Below are positions 1 through 6,366 of a DNA stretch of 9,646 bases, piece after piece. Under the pieces are notes generated by a model. The model searched no databases. It worked only from the letters and a program-made list of their open reading frames with translations, and was not told where the DNA came from. Made by a program: the position numbers and the translations under genes. Position 1 is the stretch's first letter, and every line of letters begins with the position of its first letter. Source of the stretch: an uncultured Opitutales bacterium (GTDB lineage: Bacteria; Verrucomicrobiota; Verrucomicrobiia; Opitutales; UBA2995); assembly GCA_937920335.1 (NCBI GenBank), contig CALGUT010000627.1, positions 1 through 9,646 on the forward strand, given 5' to 3'.

Positions 1-15
1 GCACCTAACTCACCT

Positions 16-993
16 TTACATCGCTCTCTTGCACTTCAAAGTTGAATCCACCGCTATCATCTTGCTGTTCTGAGCGATTATAAACGGATCATTTGTGTAT
101 TCAGTCGGATGAAACTCGATAAGCGGATTGTTGTCGATAAAGTCATAGAGTTTACGACTTCCCATAACGAAGCTGGCCACAATCTTCCCCCGATGGATGG
201 ACTTGGCCCGATTGTTGATTATGCCTTTTTCGATAAGTGGAATGACTCCATCGCTAAACATCTCGGTATGAATCCCAAGATTCTTCTGCCCAGAATCCGC
301 CAGGTAATACAAGACCGCATCCGGTATTTTACCGATGCCCAATTGAAGCGTAGAGCCATCCTCCACTAGACTTGAAATATGCCTCCCGATTCGCTTAGAG
401 AGCTCATCGGGCGCGCCTTGAGGAGCCTCCATCACTTCCCGTTCACTCGGTACTAGAAAGTCTATATCATCCACATGGATAAAACAGTCGCCTAATGTCC
501 GCGGCATGTGAGGACTAATTTCAGCGATGACTACTTTCGCAGACTCAGCCGCTGATTTAACGATGTCCGTTGAGACACCATGGCTGCAATAGCTGTGAGC
601 ATCCGGCTCGCTAACCGCAATCAATGCGAAATCGATCACGACTCTTCTATTGCGAAACAGCCTCGGAATCTCTGAAAGAAAAATCGGCGTATAGTCTGCA
701 CGCCCCTCAGAAACCGCATCCCGAACATTAGGTCCGATAAAGTATGCATTGTGGCGAAACCGTTCCCCTAGTTTCTGGTCCGTATACGGAGCCACTCCAA
801 GAGTTAGTATATGAATAATTTCAGTGTCTGATAAACCAGTATGAGCAGACAACGCTTCAACAAGATCAAGCGGCTCTCCGGCACCCGAACCGATAAAAAC
901 TCGGCGTCCCGGCTTGATAAAGCCAATAGCTTTTTCAGCACTAACAACCTTTTGTTTGTTGGTTTCTTTCCAATTTAAAGAAGACACTTTCAT
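16..993 (-). CDS. Acetyl-CoA hydrolase/transferase family protein (4-hydroxybutyrate CoA-transferase-like), C-terminally truncated
   Basis: The 325-residue product matches the acetyl-CoA hydrolase/CoA-transferase family, which moves CoA between acyl groups (for example acetate and 4-hydroxybutyrate) through a glutamyl-CoA intermediate in the cytoplasm. Seen: a glycine-rich N-terminal segment (VFIGSGAGEP, residues 32-41), SEPDAHSYCSHGVSTD (128-143), LQLGIGKIPDAV (216-227), and GIHTEMFSDG (240-249), whose E244 is the likely catalytic glutamate. EFHPTEYTNDPFIIAQN (293-309) is also typical. Family members are usually about 430 residues. Here the protein stops just where the C-terminal domain should go on (usual ALEVDLTGQV, here STLKCKRAM), so roughly 110 residues are missing. 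Moving one base at about 36-40 gives STLEV, which suggests a frameshift, but that frame also closes at 5-7. The ATG at 993 has no clear Shine-Dalgarno sequence. The exact substrate cannot be told from sequence. It may be a pseudogene or carry a sequence error. Confidence 0.85.
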   Translation of the reverse strand: MKVSSLNWKETNKQKVVSAEKAIGFIKPGRRVFIGSGAGEPLDLVEALSAHTGLSDTEIIHILTLGVAPYTDQKLGERFRHNAYFIGPNVRDAVSEGRADYTPIFLSEIPRLFRNRRVVIDFALIAVSEPDAHSYCSHGVSTDIVKSAAESAKVVIAEISPHMPRTLGDCFIHVDDIDFLVPSEREVMEAPQGAPDELSKRIGRHISSLVEDGSTLQLGIGKIPDAVLYYLADSGQKNLGIHTEMFSDGVIPLIEKGIINNRAKSIHRGKIVASFVMGSRKLYDFIDNNPLIEFHPTEYTNDPFIIAQNSKMIAVDSTLKCKRAM

Positions 994-1011
994 ACCGATA
1001 TTACTTTGGCG

Positions 1012-1032
1012 AATATACTAAGCGAACTTCGC
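1012..1032 (-). promoter_or_regulatory. Possible -10 element with overlapping palindrome, upstream of the CoA-transferase gene
   Basis: On the minus strand a TATATT hexamer (1012-1017) lies about 19 bp upstream of the ATG at 993. The perfect 11-bp palindrome GCGAACTTCGC (1022-1032, one-base centre) sits just upstream of it, in the place of the -10/-35 spacer. No good -35 hexamer stands at the right distance. A promoter here would give a very short leader, which fits the lack of a Shine-Dalgarno sequence. The palindrome could be a repressor or activator half-site pair. This is inference from position and symmetry only. Confidence 0.3.
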
Positions 1033-1040
1033 CCCTACCG

Positions 1041-1086
1041 CAAACAATTGCCATACTTCACGACCTTCTTAATCAAACAATTGGCA
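1041..1086. repeat. Pair of 13-bp near-identical direct repeats, 33 bp apart
   Basis: CAAACAATTGCCA (1041-1053) and CAAACAATTGGCA (1074-1086) match at 12 of 13 positions and start 33 bp apart, about three turns of the helix, so both would face the same side of the DNA. Each contains the palindrome CAATTG. ATTGCCA (1047-1053) and TGGCAAT (1082-1088) also form an inverted repeat. They lie 48-95 bp upstream of the CoA-transferase start codon, a usual place for activator or repressor binding. No known regulator is recognised. Confidence 0.45.
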
Positions 1087-1160
1087 ATGCACTATCAAGC
1101 AGTTTAGATCAGTCGAACCACAGATGTCCACTCAACCTTCTCCCTTTACATCTAAGTCGA

Positions 1161-3134
1161 TCAGCGGCTACCTGGAAACCCCCAGCCACCACCACCTGGT
1201 GTCAGTATCCGCAGTCGTTCCCCTGCCTCTACGAGAAGACTATCCGTTGGTTGAAGTCTTCTTGTAGACCCGTCTCCTAACATCAACCACTGCTCCCCGA
1301 TCTTCCCAGGAGCCCCTCCATGCAATCCGTAAGGCGTTTCTATCCGATGTTGAGTCAGCAATGAAAGAGATACGGACTCGGTAAATTCTAATTCTCGGAT
1401 CACACCGTCACCCCCTCGAAAAAGACCTTCGCCTCCAGAACCCTTGCGGATAGAAAACTCCCTGAGTTTGACCGGAAACTTATATTCAAGAAGTTCGGGA
1501 TCAGTGATTCCGGTATTCGTCATGTGCACGTGGACACCACTCGCACCATCAAATCCTTCCCCAGCACCAGCGCCCCCTGCAATGGTCTCATAAAAGCTCA
1601 CACACTCGTTACCAAAGATCAGATTATTCATCGTCCCTTGGCTACAAGCTGCGACTTCAAAGGCCAAGAACAACGTATCTACCAGTCGTTGGCTGGTCTC
1701 TACGTTTCCCGCTACAACCGGCGGACATTTCCTGGGATCTCTATCGAATGGAGGGTTCAGTAATCCGATCGGCAACCCTATCGTTACAGGACGAAGCAAA
1801 CCCTCGTTGAGCGGCATGGCTTCGTTCAGCCAAACGCGAAGAAAGTAGATCACCGCACTATAGACGATACCAGGAGTCGCATTAAAGTTATTAGGATGCA
1901 CACCACCTCCGTCGCCGAATTGCAGAGTCATCGAATCTCCGTCAATCACAGCATCTACCTGCAACGGCGTTCCGTCATCCAAGTGCTGAATCGCGCGATA
2001 ACGCCCATCCTTAAATTCGCTCAACTTGCGGCGCAAACTTACTTCCGCTCGATCCTGAATGGCCTTCATAAAACCACAAACGAGCCCACTCCCACACTCT
2101 TTTATCAATTGATTAAAATCTTGCTGACCTTTGATATTCGCAGCTACTTGCGCCTTCAAATCAGCTAAGTTCTCAGCGATTCTTCGGGAAGGATAGACCC
2201 CTTCACTCAGAAGGACCTCGATCGCATCCAGATTCAAAATACCATCACTCATGATGACGGTTGGAGGAATCACCACGCCCTCTTCAGCAAGCGAACAGGC
2301 CGCAGGAGGCATAGAACCAGGAGCAATACCCCCCATCTCAGCGTGATGCGCTCGGTTTACGAGAAATCCGATTAATATATTCGTACCCGAAAATATGGGA
2401 CAAATAATGGTTACATCCGGCAGATGAGATCCACCAACTCCCGGGTGATTCGTCACGACCATTTCCCCTGGCAGCCAGGTATGCGTTTCACTCACCTTAC
2501 GCACACACATCCCCAACGCTCCCAAATGAACCGGAATGTGAGGCGCGTTTACGACCAGGCATCCGTCTGCATCCAACAGTCCGCAGGAAAAATCGAGCCG
2601 GTCTTTGACGTTTGTCGAAAGCGCTGTTCGCATGAGCCTTATCCCCATTCCGTCAACCAGAGTCTGGAAGCGATTTGAGAACAGTTCGATCTCAACCTCC
2701 CGGGTATTCTTCACTCGAACCCTTTGATCGTCCCTTGCTCTAAGCCGCAATGTCCCCAAGGATCCCAAGCTAGCGACCCAACCAACATCGACAAACAAGG
2801 TGCTGAATGGATCTTGAATAATCGCAGGCCCAATCACTTGGACACCGGGCTCCAAATCGTCCATCTTGTATACGTTGGTCTCCCGCCACGCACCACCACT
2901 GAATGAATTGATACACTTAAATGACTCTCCGATTAATACACCGGCAGGAAAACTCTCCATTTCCTGCGTTGGCGTTGGCGGAGAAACCACCACCCGGTAG
3001 CTCACAACCTCTATCAGATTTGGATCCGGTAGGTATCCGAATATCGACGAGTAACGCTCCAAAAACAACTTTTGTGGATCGGAATCCGAAACCCAATCAA
3101 CATCGATTGATGCTTCCTGTCCAATTAGGCGCAT
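1161..3134 (-). CDS. HyuA C-terminal domain fused to hydantoinase B / 5-oxoprolinase C-terminal half
   Basis: This is the second half of an ATP-dependent cyclic-amide hydrolase of the 5-oxoprolinase/N-methylhydantoinase family, cytoplasmic. Counting from the upstream TTG at 3155, residues 8 to about 145 resemble the HyuA C-terminal domain (RLIGQEASIDVDW; GPAIIQDPFSTLFVDVGW, 109-126). Residues from about 153 to the end are a complete HyuB domain, with NAPHIPVHLGAL (203-214), TNHPGVGGSHLPDV (235-248), NRAHHAEMGG (267-276), GNVETSQRLVDTLF (483-496), GLHGGAPG (610-617) and a glycine-rich tail (GGGGWG). I chose the ATG at 3134 because AGAAGGA lies 8 nt upstream and because it meets the conserved start of the domain. 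TTG 3155 is the alternative. The start overlaps the previous gene's stop by 10 bp in the -1 frame. In separate-subunit systems HyuA normally keeps its own C-terminal domain, so this gene looks like the rear of a split one-piece oxoprolinase. Substrate is not certain: 5-oxoproline, a hydantoin or a related lactam. Confidence 0.9.
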   Translation of the reverse strand: MRLIGQEASIDVDWVSDSDPQKLFLERYSSIFGYLPDPNLIEVVSYRVVVSPPTPTQEMESFPAGVLIGESFKCINSFSGGAWRETNVYKMDDLEPGVQVIGPAIIQDPFSTLFVDVGWVASLGSLGTLRLRARDDQRVRVKNTREVEIELFSNRFQTLVDGMGIRLMRTALSTNVKDRLDFSCGLLDADGCLVVNAPHIPVHLGALGMCVRKVSETHTWLPGEMVVTNHPGVGGSHLPDVTIICPIFSGTNILIGFLVNRAHHAEMGGIAPGSMPPAACSLAEEGVVIPPTVIMSDGILNLDAIEVLLSEGVYPSRRIAENLADLKAQVAANIKGQQDFNQLIKECGSGLVCGFMKAIQDRAEVSLRRKLSEFKDGRYRAIQHLDDGTPLQVDAVIDGDSMTLQFGDGGGVHPNNFNATPGIVYSAVIYFLRVWLNEAMPLNEGLLRPVTIGLPIGLLNPPFDRDPRKCPPVVAGNVETSQRLVDTLFLAFEVAACSQGTMNNLIFGNECVSFYETIAGGAGAGEGFDGASGVHVHMTNTGITDPELLEYKFPVKLREFSIRKGSGGEGLFRGGDGVIRELEFTESVSLSLLTQHRIETPYGLHGGAPGKIGEQWLMLGDGSTRRLQPTDSLLVEAGERLRILTPGGGGWGFPGSR

Positions 3135-4912
3135 ACTAACGATCCTTCTATACAAGCGTGCAGAACTTCGGTCCTTGGATTTAGCTTATTTAAGGCCATG
3201 GATTCCAACTCATCGGTGAGTGAGTCAACGTCGGAAATAAAGGCGTCGTAAGTACTCAGCAATTGTCTTTCGGCAAAGCCTTCAGGCACTGCCTTCGACA
3301 ATCCGAAGGCACTGAGCAAACCGGCATCTCCGGGTATTAATACTTCGGCGACCCCTAATTTCTCAGCCACCCCACAGGCATGCTGCCCTCCCGCACCGCC
3401 GAATGCAACCAGAGTGTAATCTACCGGGTCATAACCTTCACCGGTGGATATTTCCTTGATCGCGTCCGTCATGTTCTCGTTCGCAATCGCCAACAAACCC
3501 GCGAGTAATTCATCACAAAGCTCGTCTGTGACACCGAGCGTCTCCTGAAGCTTTCTTAATTGATCTTCACTCTTTTCAAGATTGACCGGAATACCAAATT
3601 GATCGGCATCCATTCGCCCGAGCAACAGATTCACGTCCGTAATAGTGAGTGGACCCCCCATACCATAACAAGCAGGACCAGGATCGGCTCCCGCACTCTC
3701 CGGCCCGACCCGCAAACGCTCTCCATCGTACTGACATACAGATCCGCCACCCGCCGCTACGGTTTCAATCTTAAGGCTCCGAGCCATAATGCGCGCCTCG
3801 CCGACCTTCGTCTGAAACTGGTAACTTAGAAGCTTATTATAACGAGCGACATCTGTACTTGTCCCTCCCATGTCGAAGCCAATCAAACGGGATGCTCCCG
3901 CTTGCTCACCAATCGATACTGCACCCACCAAACCTCCAGCAGGACCACTGAATAAGCTATCCTTTGCCCGGAACTGTGATTTGGGCACCAGACCTCCAGC
4001 GCTCGTCATGATGGAAAGGCCGTCTTCCCCAAATTCGCCCGCAATTCGATTTAAGTAATTTTCCAACACAGGCGTTAGGTAAGCGTCGACGACCGTGGTT
4101 TCTGCCCTAGGAAGAATCTTGATAAGCGGAGCACAATCACTCGACCGAATGACTGTTTTATATCCACAGTCGAGAACCAGCGACTCCAACAATACTTCAA
4201 CGCTGCTATTTTTATAGCTGTGCATAAGACAAATCGCGGCCGTTTCGACCCCCTGCTCTCGAAGCACCAGCAGCCTCTCTTTCAGGTCCTCCGCATTTAA
4301 CAATTCGCTACAGGAGTTCAGACTCACTTCGATCACGTCGTCGTAGAGCGGTTCGGGACGACGAATATCTAAAGCAAACAGATCAGGTCGTTGCTGATTA
4401 CCGATCTTCAACAAATCCCCTAACCCTTTATTAACGAGGAATACCGTTTTCGCCCCTTTGCGCTCTAACAATGCATTCGTTCCCTTTGTGGTAGCCAGAC
4501 GAAGCCGCGATTTTGGCAATGAACAATCACCAGGGGTTCCCGTTAAAACTCTCGCACCCAGCTCCGGCGCTTCACCGCCAAACTGCAATACGACCAAATC
4601 ACCCTGACTCAGCCCCTCTGGCACTTCATCCGAAAACTCCAGTCGACACCCCTTTGATTCGTAGGCCTGGACAACCAGAGTTTCTCGGATTCCTGAGAAA
4701 CACGCCTGAAAACCTTTGAAAAAATCATCTGGGTAACAGATCTCAAAATCCAATTCCAAAGATCGCGTACCTAAATCAACAATACTCGCCCGCAATGAAC
4801 TACTACTCAATACCTTCGCTCGGTGATAAGCTCCGTCCGGACTTTTCCCCAGACAATCAGTAAAAGTACCGCCCGTATCGATCCAGAATTCCCACTCTCC
4901 CTCTTCAGCCAT
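3125..4912 (-). CDS. Hydantoinase A / 5-oxoprolinase N-terminal half (ATP-binding part, lacking its C-terminal domain)
   Basis: This ORF encodes the front half of an oxoprolinase/hydantoinase, the part that binds and uses ATP to activate a cyclic amide. Residues are numbered from an upstream TTG at 4936. Seen: WIDTGGTFTDCLG (18-30, N-terminal phosphate-binding loop), ATTKGTNALLERKG (148-161), TSAGGLVPKS (311-320), LFSGPAGGLVGAVS (328-341), LIGFDMGGTSTDVARY (351-366, second nucleotide loop), VGPESAGADPGPACYG (410-425) and AFGGAGGQHACGVAEKLG (511-528). These are closest in character to 5-oxoprolinase. The ORF ends right after the ATPase core, without the usual HyuA C-terminal domain, which lies in the next gene in the -1 frame. 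I prefer ATG 4912, which gives MAEEGEWEFWIDTGG and lies 8 bp after the pseudopilin stop. TTG 4936 would overlap that gene. Spacing suggests cotranscription with the pseudopilins upstream. Confidence 0.92.
   Translation of the reverse strand: MAEEGEWEFWIDTGGTFTDCLGKSPDGAYHRAKVLSSSSLRASIVDLGTRSLELDFEICYPDDFFKGFQACFSGIRETLVVQAYESKGCRLEFSDEVPEGLSQGDLVVLQFGGEAPELGARVLTGTPGDCSLPKSRLRLATTKGTNALLERKGAKTVFLVNKGLGDLLKIGNQQRPDLFALDIRRPEPLYDDVIEVSLNSCSELLNAEDLKERLLVLREQGVETAAICLMHSYKNSSVEVLLESLVLDCGYKTVIRSSDCAPLIKILPRAETTVVDAYLTPVLENYLNRIAGEFGEDGLSIMTSAGGLVPKSQFRAKDSLFSGPAGGLVGAVSIGEQAGASRLIGFDMGGTSTDVARYNKLLSYQFQTKVGEARIMARSLKIETVAAGGGSVCQYDGERLRVGPESAGADPGPACYGMGGPLTITDVNLLLGRMDADQFGIPVNLEKSEDQLRKLQETLGVTDELCDELLAGLLAIANENMTDAIKEISTGEGYDPVDYTLVAFGGAGGQHACGVAEKLGVAEVLIPGDAGLLSAFGLSKAVPEGFAERQLLSTYDAFISDVDSLTDELESMALNKLNPRTEVLHACIEGSLVCA
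3143..3149 (-). promoter_or_regulatory. Shine-Dalgarno sequence for the internal ATG at 3134
   Basis: On the minus strand AGAAGGA stands 8 nt before the ATG at 3134-3132, inside the end of the upstream HyuA-like ORF. It is the clearest ribosome-binding site I see in the window. It decides the start of the HyuB-containing ORF in favour of 3134 over TTG 3155, and supports translational coupling at the 10-bp overlap. It could also be chance within coding sequence. Confidence 0.5.
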
Positions 4913-4920
4913 CCCAGCTT

Positions 4921-5508
4921 CTAAAAGGAATCCCAACTTCTAACCTCCGGAAAATCGTCTTCCCCCTCATCCTTTGTGAATACCACAATCCGTTGTCTAA
5001 GATCCTTATCGACTGAATCAGGAAGCGTACCTTGATCGATCGAGCCATCAAGATCAGCGTCCATTACGACGTAAATATGCGGATTTCCAAACGCATCAAC
5101 CAGCCTTTCCGCCCCAGCGATCGCTTCCAACTCTGAGAGCTGGAGATCAAAATAGCGGCGATACTTTGGATTCTGTTCACGGATTAAAGACCGTTCTTCC
5201 GGACTGTCGAAAGCGGATCCATCGGGCTGACTAAGCGCCAGAATCTCAGTGAACCGACTCCACTGATCTACATTATTCAAATTCACTATAATATCACCGC
5301 CTTTTAGAGTTCCGGACAAATCCGGATAGGCCCCGTGGTCCTTTCGATAAAGCGTGAGCGAATTGATCACCTTGCCAAAAAGCGCCTCGGTCTTCTTGCG
5401 TTTCGCATTTTTCTGGATGCTCAAAACTCCAGGAATCAATATACCAAGCAGGATAGCGATGATGGCGATCACAGTTAAGAGTTCAGTAAGCGTAAATCCT
5501 CGTTTCAT
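4921..5508 (-). CDS. Type II secretion/type IV pilus-like pseudopilin (prepilin-type N-terminal domain), GspG-like
   Basis: A prepilin-type protein that should be cut by prepilin peptidase and assembled into an envelope pseudopilus. From ATG 5508 it begins MKRG, then FTLTELLTVIAIIAILLG: glycine before the cut, phenylalanine at +1, glutamate at +5 and a hydrophobic helix of about 20 residues. The soluble part starts with the usual charged coiled region (KNAKRKKTEALFG) and LTLYRKDHGAYPDL, as in GspG pseudopilins. The C-terminal part has DAFGNPHIYVV, then DADLDGSID, which fits the DxDxDGxxD calcium-loop pattern, and ends FPEVRSWDSF. The ATG at 5553 would give an 18-residue leader. I prefer 5508 because MKRG is a compact basic leader, but neither start has a Shine-Dalgarno sequence. 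It lies 35-80 bp after the other pseudopilin gene and 8 bp before the oxoprolinase gene. The exact class (G, H or minor pilin) is uncertain. Confidence 0.88.
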   Translation of the reverse strand: MKRGFTLTELLTVIAIIAILLGILIPGVLSIQKNAKRKKTEALFGKVINSLTLYRKDHGAYPDLSGTLKGGDIIVNLNNVDQWSRFTEILALSQPDGSAFDSPEERSLIREQNPKYRRYFDLQLSELEAIAGAERLVDAFGNPHIYVVMDADLDGSIDQGTLPDSVDKDLRQRIVVFTKDEGEDDFPEVRSWDSF

Positions 5509-5588
5509 TTTGAAGGATTCAGATGCCAGAGTAAACTTCGAATTACTTAACATGGAGTAGAGTGTCTAAAGGATCGACCAGAGAACGG

Positions 5589-6110
5589 TCAATCATCATA
5601 CCGTAAATTGTCGCTATCAACGGAATCTTCCGTATCACCCATAGCCGAGTGTTTTCTGTCAGGTCCTCCTGAAAAAATACGATAGCCTGACTGTCTAGAA
5701 ACGCTATCACCGTCCAAGTAGATATAACTGTAGGGTTGCTCCCAAGGATCCATAAGTTCAGGGCTATCTGAATCGCTAATAGAAAGCCCACCTGCTTCAA
5801 GAATCGGGGGAAACGGCTTCGCCAGCAGAGATCCGTCCGGACCCAGTCTACCATCTAGAGCAGCAAACAACTGTGCAGGAGTATTCACATCAGGGTAGTC
5901 ACCGAATCGTAACCGGTACGATTCAAGGGCGACCGAAATCGCCTGAAGTTCTGATTCAGCGCGGCTGCGGTCTCCCTTTCCAAATATACCACTTGCAATG
6001 GAAAACAGCAGCCCACCCAGCAAAGCCAGAATTCCGATTACCACAAGCAGCTCTACGAGAGAGAATCCTTGGGCGTATCCGTATTCCTGACGAGGCTTGA
6101 TCATAATCAT
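5589..6110 (-). CDS. GspG-like type II secretion pseudopilin
   Basis: A 173-residue prepilin-type protein. The leader ends YAQG, followed by FSLVELLVVIGILALLGG, with F16 at +1 and E20 at +5 after the expected prepilin-peptidase cut, and a hydrophobic helix to about residue 40. The soluble domain has AESELQAISVALESYRLRFGDYP (split here as residues 51-73, the GspG signature of a helix then a tyrosine/proline turn). DPWEQPYSYIYLDG (121-134) and GYRIFSGGPDRK (142-153) match the DPWG-NPY and YxxxSxGxDG motifs of GspG major pseudopilins, where calcium is bound. It should act in the inner membrane and periplasm as part of a secretion pseudopilus. The start could be ATG 6110 or ATG 6104; GGGAA about 12 nt upstream is a poor ribosome site. 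It is the first gene of the minus-strand block. No other T2SS gene is in the window. Confidence 0.92.
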   Translation of the reverse strand: MIMIKPRQEYGYAQGFSLVELLVVIGILALLGGLLFSIASGIFGKGDRSRAESELQAISVALESYRLRFGDYPDVNTPAQLFAALDGRLGPDGSLLAKPFPPILEAGGLSISDSDSPELMDPWEQPYSYIYLDGDSVSRQSGYRIFSGGPDRKHSAMGDTEDSVDSDNLRYDD

Positions 6111-6366
6111 TATTTTTCATCGATTCCCAAAAACGACACGAAAAAAATGCGGTGAATAGCCTAACTTTAGCCCTGCCAACCCCTCAATGTGTTATTGACA
6201 CCCGGATAGCCGCACTCAAGATTCTCCATTTTCTGGTAAATCAAAGAGTTCGTTACAGTCTTAATGAGCTGATTTTTAACCTCCTCCGGGACCAGAACTG
6301 CTACCTTTTTAAGGTTCACTATCGTCGCACGTCGGCATTTTCAGCTTTTTATCATCACTATCTTAC
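6111..6366. promoter_or_regulatory. Divergent control region between the pseudopilin genes and rho
   Basis: This 256-bp spacer separates the two blocks and must hold the start signals of both. Facing rho, a perfect TTGACA (6195-6200) is followed 17 bp later by AAGATT (6218-6223), a weak -10 match of three in six. That would leave a leader of about 137 nt before rho, which may allow attenuation of rho by its own product, as known in E. coli. Facing the pseudopilins, TTGGCA (6179-6174) and TATTCA (6158-6153) are 15 bp apart, a weaker pair. I see no RNA gene or strong terminator here. Confidence 0.4.

Larger units (their letters stand above)
994..1160. other. Intergenic spacer between hyuB-like gene and CoA-transferase gene
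   Basis: This 167-bp spacer has no convincing gene. It separates two genes on the same (minus) strand, so it holds the downstream end of the hyuB-like gene and the control region of the CoA-transferase gene. It contains a pair of near-identical direct repeats, a short palindrome and an AT-rich -10-like hexamer, listed separately. I see no GC-rich hairpin with a T-run that would serve as an intrinsic terminator. Confidence 0.6.

Noticed and set aside
109..369. An 86-codon open frame on the plus strand opposite the CoA-transferase gene.
   Set aside because: It lies wholly antisense to a gene with clear family motifs and shows no motif of its own. It is a shadow of the other strand, as are similar frames opposite the oxoprolinase genes and rho.
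1122..1153. Inverted repeat AGATGT/ACATCT with a 20-nt loop after the hyuB-like stop, considered as a terminator.
   Set aside because: Six AT-rich pairs with a long loop and no T-run after it do not make an intrinsic terminator.
3125..3145. Programmed -1 ribosomal frameshifting to make a full-length oxoprolinase.
   Set aside because: No X_XXY_YYZ slippery heptamer is present in the overlap and I see no strong downstream hairpin. Coupled restart, mutation or sequence error explain it more simply.
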